Shown here: piece after piece, positions 1-11,010 of the stretch
Layout: each line of letters starts with the position of its first letter
Position numbering within the stretch: position 1 is the first letter of the stretch
Origin: Cryptomeria japonica
Lineage: Eukaryota > Streptophyta > Pinopsida > Cupressales > Cupressaceae
Assembly: GCF_030272615.1 (NCBI RefSeq)
Contig: NC_081415.1
Span: forward strand, 189,378,270-189,442,269
Length of the DNA: 64,000 nt
Reading direction: 5' to 3'
The notes under the pieces: model-generated
Seen by the model: the letters and a program-made list of their open reading frames with translations, nothing else
Database searches by the model: none
Told to the model about the DNA's origin: nothing
Program-made: the position numbers and the translations under genes

Positions 1-70
1 CAAATAGGTTCTTTCATTGAAGTCCAGGCTTAGTCTCACTCAAATTTAGGAGAAAAAGGTGAATTTAGGG

Positions 71-1975
71 TTTTTCGCCCTGGGCCCTCTGGAAGGGTCA
101 GGAGCGATTTTCCTCGTTTAGGCTTACTCCTTCATCATTTTGTCTTGAATCCACCCCTCAAGGCTAGGCAATGGTCTTCTTCATTCACTCCATCCAAGCT
201 TGGTTTGTTCCTGCAAGGCGAAATAGGGGATTTTGAGATTTTCGCCCTGGACCCTTTGGAAGGGTCAGGAGCGATTTTCCTTCTCTGACTTAGAATCATC
301 AAATTTTGAAACAAACATCTAATCGCCAGTGGTCTCAAAGGCCTTTTCCACCTTGGTCTAGTCTTGCCTCAGCACAAATTTGAAAGGAATGGGTAGGTTT
401 TAGGATTTTCGCTCTGGACCCTTTGGAAGGGTCAGGAGTGAAAATCTTGTTTTAGGGCTATCTTGCCATCCTTCCAACTTCAAATTACTTCCAAGGCATA
501 GAACATCTTGTCTTTCTCCTTCCCATGGTATAAAAATCAAAATCTTGTCTTGAATTTGCAAGGAAAAAGGGGAATTCTAGAAATTTCGCTCTGGACCCTC
601 TGGAAGGGTCAGGAGCAAAATTTTCATTAGGCTTTCAATTTTGCATTCTTGGCAACCAAAATTCATTCTAAGGCAATCCGAATGCCTTCTCACACCCTTG
701 TCCTAGCTTGGTCTTGCCCAAAATTTTGAAAAAACAATGTTTTCAAGGATTTTCGCTCTGGACCCTTTGGAAGGGTCAGGAGCGAAAATCACTTTTTAGG
801 CTTATTTCTCTATCATTTCAAGTTGCATTCATCTCAGAAGGCTAGAAAACACTTCTCCTCTCACGTCCAACCCAAGTTTGACTTAATTTTGCAAGGGAAG
901 ATAGGTGTTTGAAGAATTTTCGCCCTGGACCCTTTGTAAGGGTCAAGAGTGAATTTCCTATTTTGAGCTTGTTTTGGCTACTCCATTACCTCAATCCAAT
1001 ATTCAAAGGCAAGAACACATCAAAGTCCACCTAACCATGCCATAAACTCAAGAATTTGACCATCTCAAAGAAGAAAATATGAGTTTCCAAGAATTTCGCT
1101 CTGGACCCTTTGGAAGGTTCAGGAGCGAAAATCTGGTTTTGAGCTAAAATCATCATTCTTTCAACTTGAAACTTCATTGTAAGGTAAAATCTCATCTCCC
1201 TTTGCCCTAGGAACAAGGTTTTAAGCCTGAGAAAGGTCAAAAGGTATACTTATAAGGAATTTCGCCCTGGACCCTTTTGAAGGGTCAGGAGCGAAATTTT
1301 CATTTTTGTCCAAAATCCTTCATTTTCAATGCTTTCAAGCCTTTCAAAGGCAATAAGAATGTCCAAGCTTCCTTCCAAGGTACCCTGCAAGTCAAAGATT
1401 AGCCAAACTTAAGATGAAATGTGCCTTGGGAAGATTTTCACTCTGGGCCCTTTGGAAGGGTCAGGAGCGAAAATCTCATTCCTGGCTAAATTACTCATTT
1501 TTCAAGCTTCAAACCACTTCACAAGGCAAAATTAGATCATCATCCACATTAGGAGCAAGGTTCTTAATCCATTCAAGTCAAGAAGCAAGGTTTATGATGA
1601 ATTTCGCTCTAGACCCTTTGGAAGGGTCAGGTGCAAAAATCCCCTTTAGGTCAAAATCTTGTCCTTCAAAATCAACCAAACTCCCTCTCAAGGCAAAAAC
1701 ATACCCATTCATCTCCCATCAAGCCAATGCCTAGCCAAAATAAGGAGGAAAACAAGAGTTATAAAGATTTTCGCTCTGGACCCTTTGGAAGGGTCAGGAG
1801 CGAAATTCCTAATCTTGGCCAAGATCTTGACTTCATTTTCACATTTCTTCATTCAAACAAGCGTTTTTGCCTTCATTCAAACCTAGGAATGCATTAGTTC
1901 TAGGTTTTGGTCAAAGTAGAATGTCTTATGGAGAATTTCGCTCTGGACCCTTTGGAAGGGTCAGGAGCGAAATTT
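71..1975. repeat. Tandem array of about 12 palindromic cores, period about 170 bp
   Basis: Each unit carries an imperfect 40-bp palindrome with outer arms AATTTCGCTC / GAGCGAAATT and inner arms TGGACCCTT / AAGGGTCA around a short TGG loop. Cores start near 71, 236, 398, 579, 746, 913, 1091, 1255, 1433, 1600, 1769 and 1933, so spacing is 160-180 bp. The linkers between cores are much more diverged than the cores. No protein coding is evident; short ORFs crossing the cores are chance readings of the repeat. Confidence 0.9.
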
Positions 1976-2010
1976 GACATTTTGGACTCTCCGTTAGGAT
2001 CATTTTATGG

Positions 2011-2056
2011 AATATAACATTTAAGTATAAGTCTTATACTTTAAGTTATATTCCAT
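2011..2056. repeat. 46-bp AT-rich palindrome
   Basis: GGAATATAAC...TTAAGTATAAG is followed directly by its near-perfect reverse complement ending GTTATATTCC. The palindrome and the 170 bp after it are absent from the related element at 12473-16000. A diverged relative occurs inside the hAT derivative at about 52056-52225. It may be a captured fragment or a small insertion. Confidence 0.6.
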
Positions 2057-2615
2057 ATATACTTTCAGGATGTTTGGGAGTGGTTTCGGACCTCCAGGAG
2101 TTATATTGCAAAATCTAGTTTTTGGAGGATTCTTCAGTTTTCCAGACAGTCAAATTTCAGCATCAGGACATTCCAGACTTAGCCAAATTTCAGGACCAGG
2201 GCATTCCAGACTTAGCCAAATTTCAGGGCATTTGAATATCATGACATTCCAGACTTCATCACTCACCAACTCGACCTAACTCAAACCTTCAAGGATGATA
2301 CCCACTCACAAAGCAAGACACAATTAGCAACAAGAGCAAAACCAGGCCCTAAAGAAGACTCTCAAAGAAACCCTAATTCTGGGGTCCTGTGGACTCACCC
2401 TGGCTCAAGCAAAGCCTGTAATCCAACGATCCCCTTGATAGCACTCATCTTGCAAAGGCTAACAGACAAAACCCTAAAAGACCTAGAAAACAAACCCTAG
2501 AAAGCAAAAAGCAGGGGTCCCCATTTGCAATGGGGCGATGTGTGAATACGTCACAACAGAGTCCAAGTAGACAAAGTGAGAAGAATGGACTTGAGTGAGG
2601 GAAGACAAGCTAGGA

Positions 2616-3190
2616 ATGAATTTCGCTCCTGACCCTTCCAAAGGGTCTAGAGCAAAATTCTTCAAATCAACTATTTTTTCCCTTGTATGAGGCCAAGACT
2701 TTGATTCTTAGGGCGTGGTTGAGGATGGAAGGATGTTATTTAGCCTTGCAAGATAGATTGGAGTGAAGAAGATGAAGGATCAAGCTTAAAACTTGAATTT
2801 CGCTCCTGACCCTTCCAAAGGGTCCAGAGCGAAATTCCTAAAAACTCATATTTTTGCATTGAAAAAGGTCAAGTTTTTGATTTGTTATGATGTGGATGGA
2901 AGAGAAATAACTTGTCTTTGCCTCTTGAGGTCGTTTTAAAAGGGAGAAATGAAGAATCTAGCCCAAGTTAAGATTTTCGCTCCTGACCCTTCCAAAGGGT
3001 CCAAAGCGAAAATCTCTCTAAAACACATTTCTTGCCTTATTTGGCCAAAATTTGATGTCCAAGGCATGATGAGATGAAGTATGAACATGTTGAAATCCTT
3101 GGAGATGATTAGAAGATTGTGAAAATAAAGAATTGAGCTAGGAATGCAAAATTCGCTCCTGACCCTTCCAGAGGGTCCAGGGCGAAATTC
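2616..3190. repeat. Palindrome array, reverse orientation, 4 cores
   Basis: Cores near 2616, 2795, 2973 and 3149 are the reverse complement of the 71-1975 cores (GCTCCTGACCCTTCCAAAGG...), with spacing of about 178 bp. Orientation follows that of the host element. Confidence 0.85.
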
Positions 3191-3321
3191 TTATAGGGCC
3201 TGTCCTTGGAAAGAGTCTTGAACTAACTTCATTTTAATATCTTTTTGTTGATGATTTAAGTTGAAAATGCTATGTTGAAATGAATTTATCATGTGTCCTT
3301 AATCTTGATTTGTTTTGGCAG

Positions 3322-3546
3322 ATGAAAGAAGACCAGGCCAGGACAAGGACGACTTTCTCCAGTCCAGCATCAACAAGGATGACTTTCTCCAGTCCAGCAT
3401 CAACAAGGACGACCTTCTCCAGCCCAGCCTCATCAAGGACGACCTCTTCCAGTCCAACATTTGGAGGAAAGACAAGGTGGCATCCCAGTTATCACTCCTC
3501 TAGTCGGGTTGGTCCACTTCAGCATGTCCAGATTCAATGTACCTGA
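3322..3546 (+). CDS. Short LTR-internal ORF with a 30-bp internal repeat
   Basis: The sequence TTTGTTTTGGCAG, an acceptor-like pyrimidine tract plus AG, directly precedes an ATG opening MKEDQARTRTT. The related element at 21493-24105 has the same arrangement (acceptor, then MEENQARTRTT), and the element at 12473-16000 has an acceptor plus a related peptide without the ATG. Four 30-bp tandem repeats follow the start and encode variants of TTFSSPASTR. The peptide is about 74 residues and of unknown function. It may be a spliced exon of the element transcript or a vestige. Confidence 0.3.
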   Translation: MKEDQARTRTTFSSPASTRMTFSSPASTRTTFSSPASSRTTSSSPTFGGKTRWHPSYHSSSRVGPLQHVQIQCT

Positions 3547-3670
3547 CTCATCAAAGATGGCACTAACTTCGATGTACCTACCCCGGCTATCCATTGGTCG
3601 AATATTCTAAAGAAGACATGTGTCCAAATAATGCAATTATTTCATTGGCCAGAATTGAGTTTGTTGTAAC

Positions 3671-3760
3671 AAACCCTAATTAGGGTTTTCATTGTAAAAT
3701 CTTGGCCATTGATCTCAAGTTGATTTGAGCCATCGAATTGTATTGAGGGCACTATATAAG
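3671..3760 (+). promoter_or_regulatory. Telobox palindrome plus TATA box (copy b)
   Basis: AAACCCTAATTAGGGTTT lies at 3671-3688 and ACTATATAAG at 3751-3760. About 65 bp separate the palindrome from the TATA. The same pair with nearly the same spacing occurs in every family copy that retains this region, so this is the probable core promoter. Confidence 0.65.
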
Positions 3761-4639
3761 CCTTGGCTCCTCATTTGTAAAGGCTAATAGTTAGTCAATA
3801 GTTGTTAGAAGGTGAATAGTTAGCTAATAATGAATAGTCAGTTGATAGAATAGCAATTAGAGTAGAATAGAAAGAGAAGGCAAGGATTGTTGCCAAGATG
3901 TTGTTGTAGAAGACTTGTACACTTCATTGAAGAAATGGTGAAATCTATGGGTCGATTCAACAATTTGCATGGTCTTTATACTTCTCAGATTTGATTTCAT
4001 GTTATTAGATGAGTGGAAGAAATGTGTTTGATTGATGGTGAAATTCGTATATCCATACTACTAGCAGTTTGTTGATTGCAGACTTGCCTTGTGTAGTCAA
4101 TTGGAATCATTCAGCTTAAGCTTAACTTCAATTGTCGCTTCTTCACTGATATGCATCAGCCTGATGGTGTCTATGCCTGTAGCGATGATCTGAACATCAT
4201 AAAGCTTTCCTTCGAAGATCGCACTAATCTTGTGGAGATGATCCTGCGATGTCAAAACAAGACTTAGTTAGAATTTTGTCAAAGATCAATCATTGCTCCT
4301 ACGTTCTTAGTGTCAGAATTAGATCCTTCCCTCGCCCTCATCCTTTTTTCCTTTTTTTTCAAAAAATCTAGACTAGTGAAATCCTATGTTCCAGTAATAT
4401 TCAAAGCGAATCAAATGTTTAGGTCGTCAAGTGTAAGTCCCGTTGTGATTCCAGCAAAATCACATCATACCACAAAGAGCTTATCCATGAGTAGAGTACC
4501 TACATACAAGAACCTTGGAGTTGCCTCGACTGATCCTTCGACGAGATCTTCAGCAGTCAGGAAACTTTAATCAAGAGAGGATAAGGTACCTTTAGGTATT
4601 TTATTCTGTGTTTGGTCGTGTACAAAATACACATCAATA

Positions 4640-4840
4640 GAACCCACTGGCAATACTGGGAGAGGTAGATTGGAAGCTTGCTTGGGCAAAGGAGGTGTTG
4701 TGCTTGACTTCATCTTGAAGCGAGAGACTTGTCCTGATTACATCTTAGCCACTTGGGATACTACACTTATTCCAAAATGCAAGGCTAATAGCTAAAAGAC
4801 TCTACAACTATTCTAGAAAGCAGAAAAAAGGTGGGGGTCC
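4640..4840 (-). mobile_element. Family element fragment split by the 4841-11450 insertion, left part (copy E)
   Basis: This segment matches, in the same order, the end region of the element at 21493-24105 (about 23756-24060): a GGCA..CT.GGAGA box, TTGGGCAAAGGA, GCTAATAGC, and AGAAAGCAGAAAAAAG running into GTGGGGGTCC. It stops in the middle of the GGGGTCCCC palindrome. The missing 43 bp lie at 11451-11493, beyond the inserted element. Confidence 0.8.
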
Positions 4841-5698
4841 TGTTGACGTGTATTTTGTACACAATCATACACCGAATAAAATACCGACAGGCATCTTATC
4901 CTCTCTTGAGAAAATAGTCTCTAACTGCTGAAGATCTGCAAAAAGGATCAGTTAGATGGACTCCAAGGTTCTTTTAGTGGGGTCTCCACGTGTGGACAAG
5001 CTTTTTTAGTGGTATGATGTGATTTGCTGTTTCCTCCAAGGGGTCTTACGTATTCAAAGCTCGAAGATTTTACTAAACTAAAGGAACTTTCAAAAAAAAT
5101 GGAAAAAGGACAGGGTTTAAGGAAGTCTAATCTAGCCTAACCCTATGAACGACTTAGCATGAATGAGATTTGGCAAGACTCAACTAACTTCAACTTTGCC
5201 ATAAGATAACAACTCAATTGAAATTAGTGCGATCTTCTAAGGTAATAATGGTATTCAATGCATCAAAGACCAAGGACACTACTACGAAGGTACATATCCT
5301 AGATGCGAAAATGCTTGAAGATTAAGGACTCAAAATGTTTTCCAGTCGACCACGCAAGGCGTTCCTACAATTAGTAGGAAGCTAGTGGTTTGGATTGCGA
5401 ATCCTACCAAATATCAAATCTCACACTTAGTCTTTCAAATTAACAAACTACTTTGATTGAGCGTGATTCAAGTGCATCCAACAACCATGAAGATAACTCA
5501 AGAAACTTGCAACAAAACACCATAACTTCAATATTTTATTGATTTCCAAGTCATCATATACAACAATTGCTTGAATTTCTCTCTTCAAGACTCAATCTTG
5601 CTACAAAATAAAAATTGCTTACAACTCTAATCTTTCTATTTCACTCTTAACTCTATTCTCTATTTTTCTATTCTATCCAATGAAATGAAAAATGGGGG

Positions 5699-5788
5699 TA
5701 TAAATAGCATCCCCAGTTACAATGAAAGGTCCAGATTGAAAGTAAATCAACGAACAAGATCATGACACCTAAACCCTAATTAGGGTTT
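5699..5788 (-). promoter_or_regulatory. Telobox palindrome plus TATA box (element A)
   Basis: AAACCCTAATTAGGGTTT lies at 5771-5788 and TATTTATA (minus strand) at 5699-5706, about 65 bp apart. It lies 100 bp downstream of the large ORF stop, so a transcript started here would not include the ORF. Confidence 0.6.
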
Positions 5789-5890
5789 GTTACAAATGAC
5801 CTCCTTTTTACTGAACAATATTAAATACATAGCCAAATATTAAATTTGGCACAAAAATCTAGGAGGTATCAACCAATGAGAAATAAGATG

Positions 5891-8800
5891 TCATGTCATC
5901 TGTAACAACCTTTCATCTAGAATCTTATTCCCTTTCCAATTCTCTTTCTTAGCATATGCCATGAATTTTGTCACGATTCCTTCGATTTCTGTGCTTGGAA
6001 TCTCGGGAAGATTCTTGATACTCTCTTCTAAGTGGATAACCTGATCAAATGCATCTAGAAGAGCTGTGTCCCAAGTAGGTTCAAGTTCCTTCGTTCTATC
6101 AATCAGGAGCATGGTGGCATACATCTGATCATACTGCTCATTTGTAACATCTGCGTCCTTGCGAAAGATGATCTTGATTCTATCCTCAAATTCCTGGATA
6201 TCCACATCTGTCTCGACCTCGATCCTTCTGCCAAGAATGGTACGAAGTACCTCAAATACTCTGTCCTGGATCGGATTGATCACCTCCTCAACTTGACCAC
6301 ATCTAACACTGATGTCCTCAAAGAGAACACTCTTTATATGGAGTAAGGTTGACCACTGAAACAAACTGTGAGAATCACCTTCTAAGATCCTCTCTTGTGC
6401 TAAAATTCTTCTGGATGTGTGTCTTATAACTTTCAAGACAGGGATGACAATGTCCTTGGTATGGGCAAATGCAGCTACTGTTGCCATCAATCTGTGAATA
6501 ATCTCAAGAACTTGGATAGCCTGATGGGTGATCTTCGACATCCTTGTAACAAACTCTATGGCCACCGTATGAGATCTATCCATCCAACTACATGTACGCT
6601 GGACCATATTCCTGAATCTTTCTGCTTCATTGATTGATTGAAGGGGCAATGCCTGCAATGGTGATCTAACTGGATCCTGACGTCCCAAAGGTTCATTGAT
6701 GTGACTGAAATATGTCCTCCATGCACCGACCTCTTTCTCAAGCTTTCTATTCTTTTCTACTTCTTCTCTAAACTTATCCTTCAATGCCTCAAATGTGTCG
6801 GTGGCATCATCTAAAGTCTGCTCTGCTGTGGATGGTCCTAACTCAATAGTCTGTATATGATAGTCCTCTGCTAGGATCTCACCCTCATATTTGTCTGCTG
6901 CCGGTGTAGCTATCTGCAGTTTTCTAGATCCAGTCTCATCTCGAATCATCTTGGACATCTTTGTAGCCTTCTTCTTCTCTGTTGTCATATGTGAACGTCC
7001 AACAAGGCTCTCTAAATCAATTGCACTGTCCTCGTCCTCTATTACGATCACCTTAGTCAATCTTTCCTTCAACCAATCTGGGATATTTGATCTTGTCTCT
7101 TGAACTTGAATTTCTTTGTGTACTACTTCTTCTTGTCTGGGAGGAGATGTTACTTCATTATCATTATCTAAATCATAGTCTTGGAGAGATCCATCGGATG
7201 AAACATGCTGTGCCTGTTCTTCTTCCTGTCTGTCATTCTGTACCATCGATTCCATGGATTCTTCCACTCGAACTGTTCTATCCTCTGGCCTGGAAGAAAT
7301 ACCTGGTGTTTGATCTTTGTTGGCACCTTTCTTTTTCTTGGAAGGCTCTTTCTTTTCTGATCTTTCCTTTCTCTTTGAACCTCTTGAATGGAGATTGCCC
7401 TCACTGGCACATCGAAGGTTACCTTCACCTGAATTCCTAGGATTAGGATTGCCTTCACTAACACTGGCTCCACCTTCGGCTGGCTTTTCTTCCAAAGTAA
7501 AAGACATGGCTATGCCTTGTTCTCTCAACTTCTGATGCTGAACGTCTACCCATCTGCGAGTACAAGACAAGACTGGTGCCATCAAATCATCTAAATCCAC
7601 GGCTTCGGGCTCATTCCAATTCAAACTTATTGTTTTGCTTTCTCTATCATATGAAGATTGGATGTGCCTGCCGTTGTCCTGAGCTTGGTCGGCTACTCTG
7701 TAAATCTTACATTTCCTGATGAAATCCAAAGGCAATCTAGAATGTATCTTTCGTTTCACTTCGAGATCATCTAGGAGATTCATCATAAAATCTTCAATCT
7801 GGTACTCATGTCTAAATCTTCTACCGACCGTCTCCTCTAAATGTCCATGTGGATCAAAACTATTCCTCCAAGCAAAAGATGAAAAAGGATACAAGGCTAA
7901 CTCCTTCTCTGCGTCATCCATGGCTAAGACATTAGGACATACCTCAACTGAATTACCCAAAATAATAGGTACCTGAACTCCATTCTGATGTCTGTGTCTG
8001 AATGCCTTCACATATGCTGCCAACTGCCTTGTTACTTCAAGTAACACAATTCTATCTGTCGGGTACCTCGGCAACATGTATGGAGGTAAAGGACATCCAT
8101 ACACTCTAATGTAAGTGAACTTGGGAAACTGAATGAACCAAGCGCCGTACCTCTTGATGAATTCCTGGGCATCCTGAGATAATCTGTTGTGAATCCCTCC
8201 TTGCAGCGTCCTTGTGATATTCATCGTGAAAGTATCATTGATTAACTTGTAGTTCTTCCCTGGTGGATGATGTAAGTAGGTATAGGATTCACAAACTCTG
8301 ACCTCACCGGGTCCTCTGCCAATCACTCCTCTGTGAGGTAATCCTGCGTACTCAACGCTCCTGATTAAGGCATAGATGACGTATGAACTCATGTGGAAGG
8401 ACTTAGTAGCCCTGAGTCTTCTCAACTGTAAGTCTAAGCAATGGCTAATTATCCTAGCCCAATGTATTGTACCCTTTCCTTGAACAATCACCTGGATGAA
8501 GTAAAACATCCATTTCTCAAAATAGAAGGCATGAGGTGCTCCTGTAACTCTGTTGAGCATGGTGATCAAATCTTTGTACTCCTCTTGGAAATCAATCCTG
8601 TGTGGTGTGTTCGGTACTTTGCTCAGACGGGGACGACTCTTAAGTAGCCAGTTCTTGTTGATTATGCTTAGGCAAGCATCTGGATCATCATCGTACACTG
8701 ATCTGGCTCCTTCAATGCTCTTGTATATCATGTCCCTGTGCTCTGGAAGATGGAAGGCTTCACTTATGGCTTCCTCTGAAAGGTATGCCAAAGTGTTTCC

Positions 8801-9112
8801 TTCGTTGGACACAATTGTCCTGGACTGTGGATTGTAATGACGGGCACACTCGATCATCAACTCATGACACTGAATGGCTGGAGGAAAACCGGCCGCCTTA
8901 ATGATGCCACTCTCTATTATTCTCCGGGCGACAGGTGATGGCTTGCCGATGTAAGGGACCTCTCGGAACTTCTTTGTGCTAAAGTTCCCCAAGTTGGTAT
9001 CTCCAATGTTGCTCCACTTGGACACGATCTTGGTCTCCACTTCTTCGGTCTTCTGATCTTCTTTCATGAGAGCCGAGCGACTGGTGGATGCTCCCGCCTT
9101 TGGAGTCGCCAT
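5891..9112 (-). CDS. Large conserved element protein of unknown function, about 1073 aa, intact
   Basis: I do not recognise this protein. The start MATPKAG at 9112 is preferred over an in-frame ATG six codons upstream because the related ORF at 37930 starts at the equivalent place (MAGARQALIKED). Visible regions: an N-terminal part (about 30-420) with LAYLSEEAISEAFHLPEH, WMFYFIQVI and PRYPTDRIVLLEVTRQL; an acidic/basic low-complexity linker with a lysine-rich nuclear-localisation-like stretch near 576-600; a conserved core near 680-760 (IPDWLKERL, KKKATKMSKMIRDE, IQTIELGP); a heptad-like coiled coil near 768-797; and a helical C-terminal part. A 207-nt leader intron is possible (donor near 9321, acceptor AG just before the ATG). 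There are no zinc knuckles and no DDE, RT or protease motifs. Partial copies lie at 24106, 26690 and 37930. Alternatives are a divergent gag-like protein or a captured host gene. Confidence 0.8.
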   Translation of the reverse strand: MATPKAGASTSRSALMKEDQKTEEVETKIVSKWSNIGDTNLGNFSTKKFREVPYIGKPSPVARRIIESGIIKAAGFPPAIQCHELMIECARHYNPQSRTIVSNEGNTLAYLSEEAISEAFHLPEHRDMIYKSIEGARSVYDDDPDACLSIINKNWLLKSRPRLSKVPNTPHRIDFQEEYKDLITMLNRVTGAPHAFYFEKWMFYFIQVIVQGKGTIHWARIISHCLDLQLRRLRATKSFHMSSYVIYALIRSVEYAGLPHRGVIGRGPGEVRVCESYTYLHHPPGKNYKLINDTFTMNITRTLQGGIHNRLSQDAQEFIKRYGAWFIQFPKFTYIRVYGCPLPPYMLPRYPTDRIVLLEVTRQLAAYVKAFRHRHQNGVQVPIILGNSVEVCPNVLAMDDAEKELALYPFSSFAWRNSFDPHGHLEETVGRRFRHEYQIEDFMMNLLDDLEVKRKIHSRLPLDFIRKCKIYRVADQAQDNGRHIQSSYDRESKTISLNWNEPEAVDLDDLMAPVLSCTRRWVDVQHQKLREQGIAMSFTLEEKPAEGGASVSEGNPNPRNSGEGNLRCASEGNLHSRGSKRKERSEKKEPSKKKKGANKDQTPGISSRPEDRTVRVEESMESMVQNDRQEEEQAQHVSSDGSLQDYDLDNDNEVTSPPRQEEVVHKEIQVQETRSNIPDWLKERLTKVIVIEDEDSAIDLESLVGRSHMTTEKKKATKMSKMIRDETGSRKLQIATPAADKYEGEILAEDYHIQTIELGPSTAEQTLDDATDTFEALKDKFREEVEKNRKLEKEVGAWRTYFSHINEPLGRQDPVRSPLQALPLQSINEAERFRNMVQRTCSWMDRSHTVAIEFVTRMSKITHQAIQVLEIIHRLMATVAAFAHTKDIVIPVLKVIRHTSRRILAQERILEGDSHSLFQWSTLLHIKSVLFEDISVRCGQVEEVINPIQDRVFEVLRTILGRRIEVETDVDIQEFEDRIKIIFRKDADVTNEQYDQMYATMLLIDRTKELEPTWDTALLDAFDQVIHLEESIKNLPEIPSTEIEGIVTKFMAYAKKENWKGNKILDERLLQMT

Positions 9113-9766
9113 ACCTACACAACATTTCATTATAAGAAATAGATTTTTGCAATAAATAACGTAGATAAGAGAGATAAATTTTAGGAAATCTTATGATAAG
9201 TCTCTAGAGTTATCATTTCCTAAAATACAACGATTGAGCCAAGAGAAATTCAAGATTCAAAATTTCAAAATTTGAAATATGACGATAAATGAATAAAGCA
9301 ATAACAATTAAATCGCCATACCTCGATAGAGAGCTAACTCTAGAATGCAAAAACAAAATTTGCCTAGGCAAAATTGAGGTATAAAGATAATCTTCAATAT
9401 GATCCCCTCAAAATTGACTTCGCCACCTCTGGATAGAATGTGATCTTCACTTATCGCCTTGGACGTGGTCTCAAATGGATCTTCAAATTCGCACTAACAA
9501 ATCTCCAAGTCCTTAGCAAATTCCCCTTTGGCGTGGTCTTAGATAGATCTTCAAATTCGCATCACCTTTTGATTGCTTACGCCACCTTGGATGGAATTCG
9601 CACCTCTCCAAACACACTTCGCACTCCACGCAAGATGATACTAGCGCCACCTTTGGTTTGAAATCGCACCACCTTTGAATGAATGAAACTCGCACTACAT
9701 TCGCCTCTTCTCAATTCGCATGAAGGAAGGTAAAATAATGATGTAGAAAATGATAATTCTACCCCC

Positions 9767-9778
9767 CTTATATAGCGC
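9767..9778 (-). promoter_or_regulatory. TATA box upstream of the large ORF
   Basis: GCTATATAAGGGG on the minus strand is placed about 650 nt before the ORF start, between the palindrome array and the leader. It is distinct from the family's conserved telobox-TATA pair at 5699-5788, so this element has two candidate promoters. The call rests on the motif and its position. Confidence 0.45.
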
Positions 9779-10103
9779 GTTCATCCTTCACCCCTTAGGC
9801 CGACTTAACAAAAATAAAACCATTTCAACGATTTTTTAAATGATTTGCAATAACATGACAAGGCCGACCCCCTTAAATGAGCGCTCAAATCGATTTTTTA
9901 TTAATTAAATAATTATTTAATGCCTTGCGTTTTTTTATTGCAAATTTCGATTTTAAATAAAGGCAAAATAATTAATAAATGTCTAACGCCATATTAAATG
10001 CCAATTTAAATAGGATTTTCAATTTTTAAATCGATTTAGCATTTAAGGAAATTTGAATTGTTTAATTTGGCGCCAAAAATATGAAAATAAAGGGACGTAC
10101 CTC

Positions 10104-11010
10104 ATCGCTCTGGTCCCTTGGAGAGGGATAGGAGCGAACTATGATTTTGGTCTAGATTCTTGCGTTTTCAACGTTTAACTCCTTTACTTCCACGTCCCAA
10201 ATTGATCATCTGGTGGTCCTTCGAACTTGAATGCCTCTCTTGTGCGAGCAAATGCATCTCATGATCATTATCGCCCTGGTCCCTTGGAAAGGGACAGGAG
10301 CGATCCTTCCCTTGTGGCCACTATCTTACTTTGCCTGGTTCCAAGTTTATATTCAACGGACTCGTCCTTCTTCCCTCCATTCGTTCATGCCTTGACATCA
10401 TTTGTAACTTTGCAAAAAAGCAATTATATCAAAAATCGCTCTGGTCCCTTCCTGAGGGACAGGAGCGAACTAGGCATTTAGCACTGGTATAGACGTCCCA
10501 AAAATCTTCAATTTATATTCAATGCATTCATCTCATGTTCTCCTTCGTTTTTGAACGTAAACTTACCTTGACCCTTGTCTGGATTTTGCAAAATGGAGGA
10601 AATCGCTCTGGTCCCTAGGAGAGGGACGAGAGCTATAAGGTACCTCGCCCTGGTCCCTTGGAGAGGGACAGGAGCGATTTAGTCAATATAGGTCATTTTC
10701 CTTCGTTTTTGCATCTCAAATTATATTCATTTGGCAAAGCGTCTTCCTTTGGACGTCCTCAAATTGCTAAGTCATTAAAATCTTGCAAGGACAAAACGAA
10801 ATTTGAATCGTAGCTCCGGTCCTTCACTGAGGGACAGGAGCGATTTTCTTCCTGGAGGCCTTTCTGTGCTCATGAAAATCTTCAATTTATATTCAATGGA
10901 AAGATCTTGTCGTTCTCCATTACTTCAAACGTAAAATTTGTCTGGACTCTGCAAGGATGATGAGATATTTGAAATTGAGCTCCCGTCCTTCACCGAGGGA
11001 CAGGAGCGAT
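10104..11010. repeat. Palindrome array of a second sequence type, about 7 cores
   Basis: Cores read ATCGCTCTGGTCCCTTGG then AGAGGGACAGGAGCGAT, with starts near 10104, 10268, 10435, 10600, 10640, 10812 and 10975. The general arms (CGCTC...GAGCG) resemble the 71-1975 type, but the inner arms are GTCCCT/AGGGAC instead of ACCCTT/AAGGGT. The array occupies the same position within its element. Confidence 0.85.

Larger units (their letters stand above)
1..2558 (-). mobile_element. Palindrome-array LTR-like element, right part (copy a)
   Basis: This minus-oriented unit runs off the left window edge. Its 5' terminus lies at 2558, where the plus strand ends in GTCACAACA after the family-typical GGGGTCCCC palindrome and a GCGATGTGTGA box. 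The same terminus is seen at 11450, 11493, 16000 and 24105. Inside are 12 palindrome cores (71-1975) and a spacer at 1985-2500. It abuts copy b in the opposite orientation at 2559. With only one end visible, no target duplication can be tested. Confidence 0.7.
2559..4639 (+). mobile_element. Palindrome-array LTR-like element, left-truncated (copy b)
   Basis: This is a plus-oriented family member without its first part. In order it has reversed palindrome cores (2616-3190), a splice-acceptor-like site and short ORF (3322-3546), the telobox palindrome (3671-3688), a TATA box (3753), and the conserved tail with the box TTATCCTCTCTTGA in reverse complement near 4575-4590. The expected end CACATCAACA appears as CACATCAATA near 4630-4639, so the last bases are mutated or truncated. 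A minus-oriented family fragment begins immediately afterwards. Confidence 0.7.

Noticed and set aside
1414-1897. Several overlapping plus-strand ORFs of 75-106 codons
   Set aside because: They read through the palindrome cores (for example ALDPLEGSGAK recurs in many unrelated frames and places) and have no independent support.
71-1975. CRISPR-like reading of regularly spaced palindromes
   Set aside because: Spacing is about 170 bp, spacers are related to one another, cores diverge, and the context is a plant retroelement without cas genes.
3671-3688. Interstitial telomeric repeat
   Set aside because: It is a single inverted pair of the telobox, not a tandem (TTTAGGG)n array, and it recurs at one fixed promoter position.
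6419-8837. Plus-strand ORFs opposite the large minus-strand ORF
   Set aside because: They are antisense shadows of the 1073-codon frame, whose homology to three other copies fixes the coding strand.
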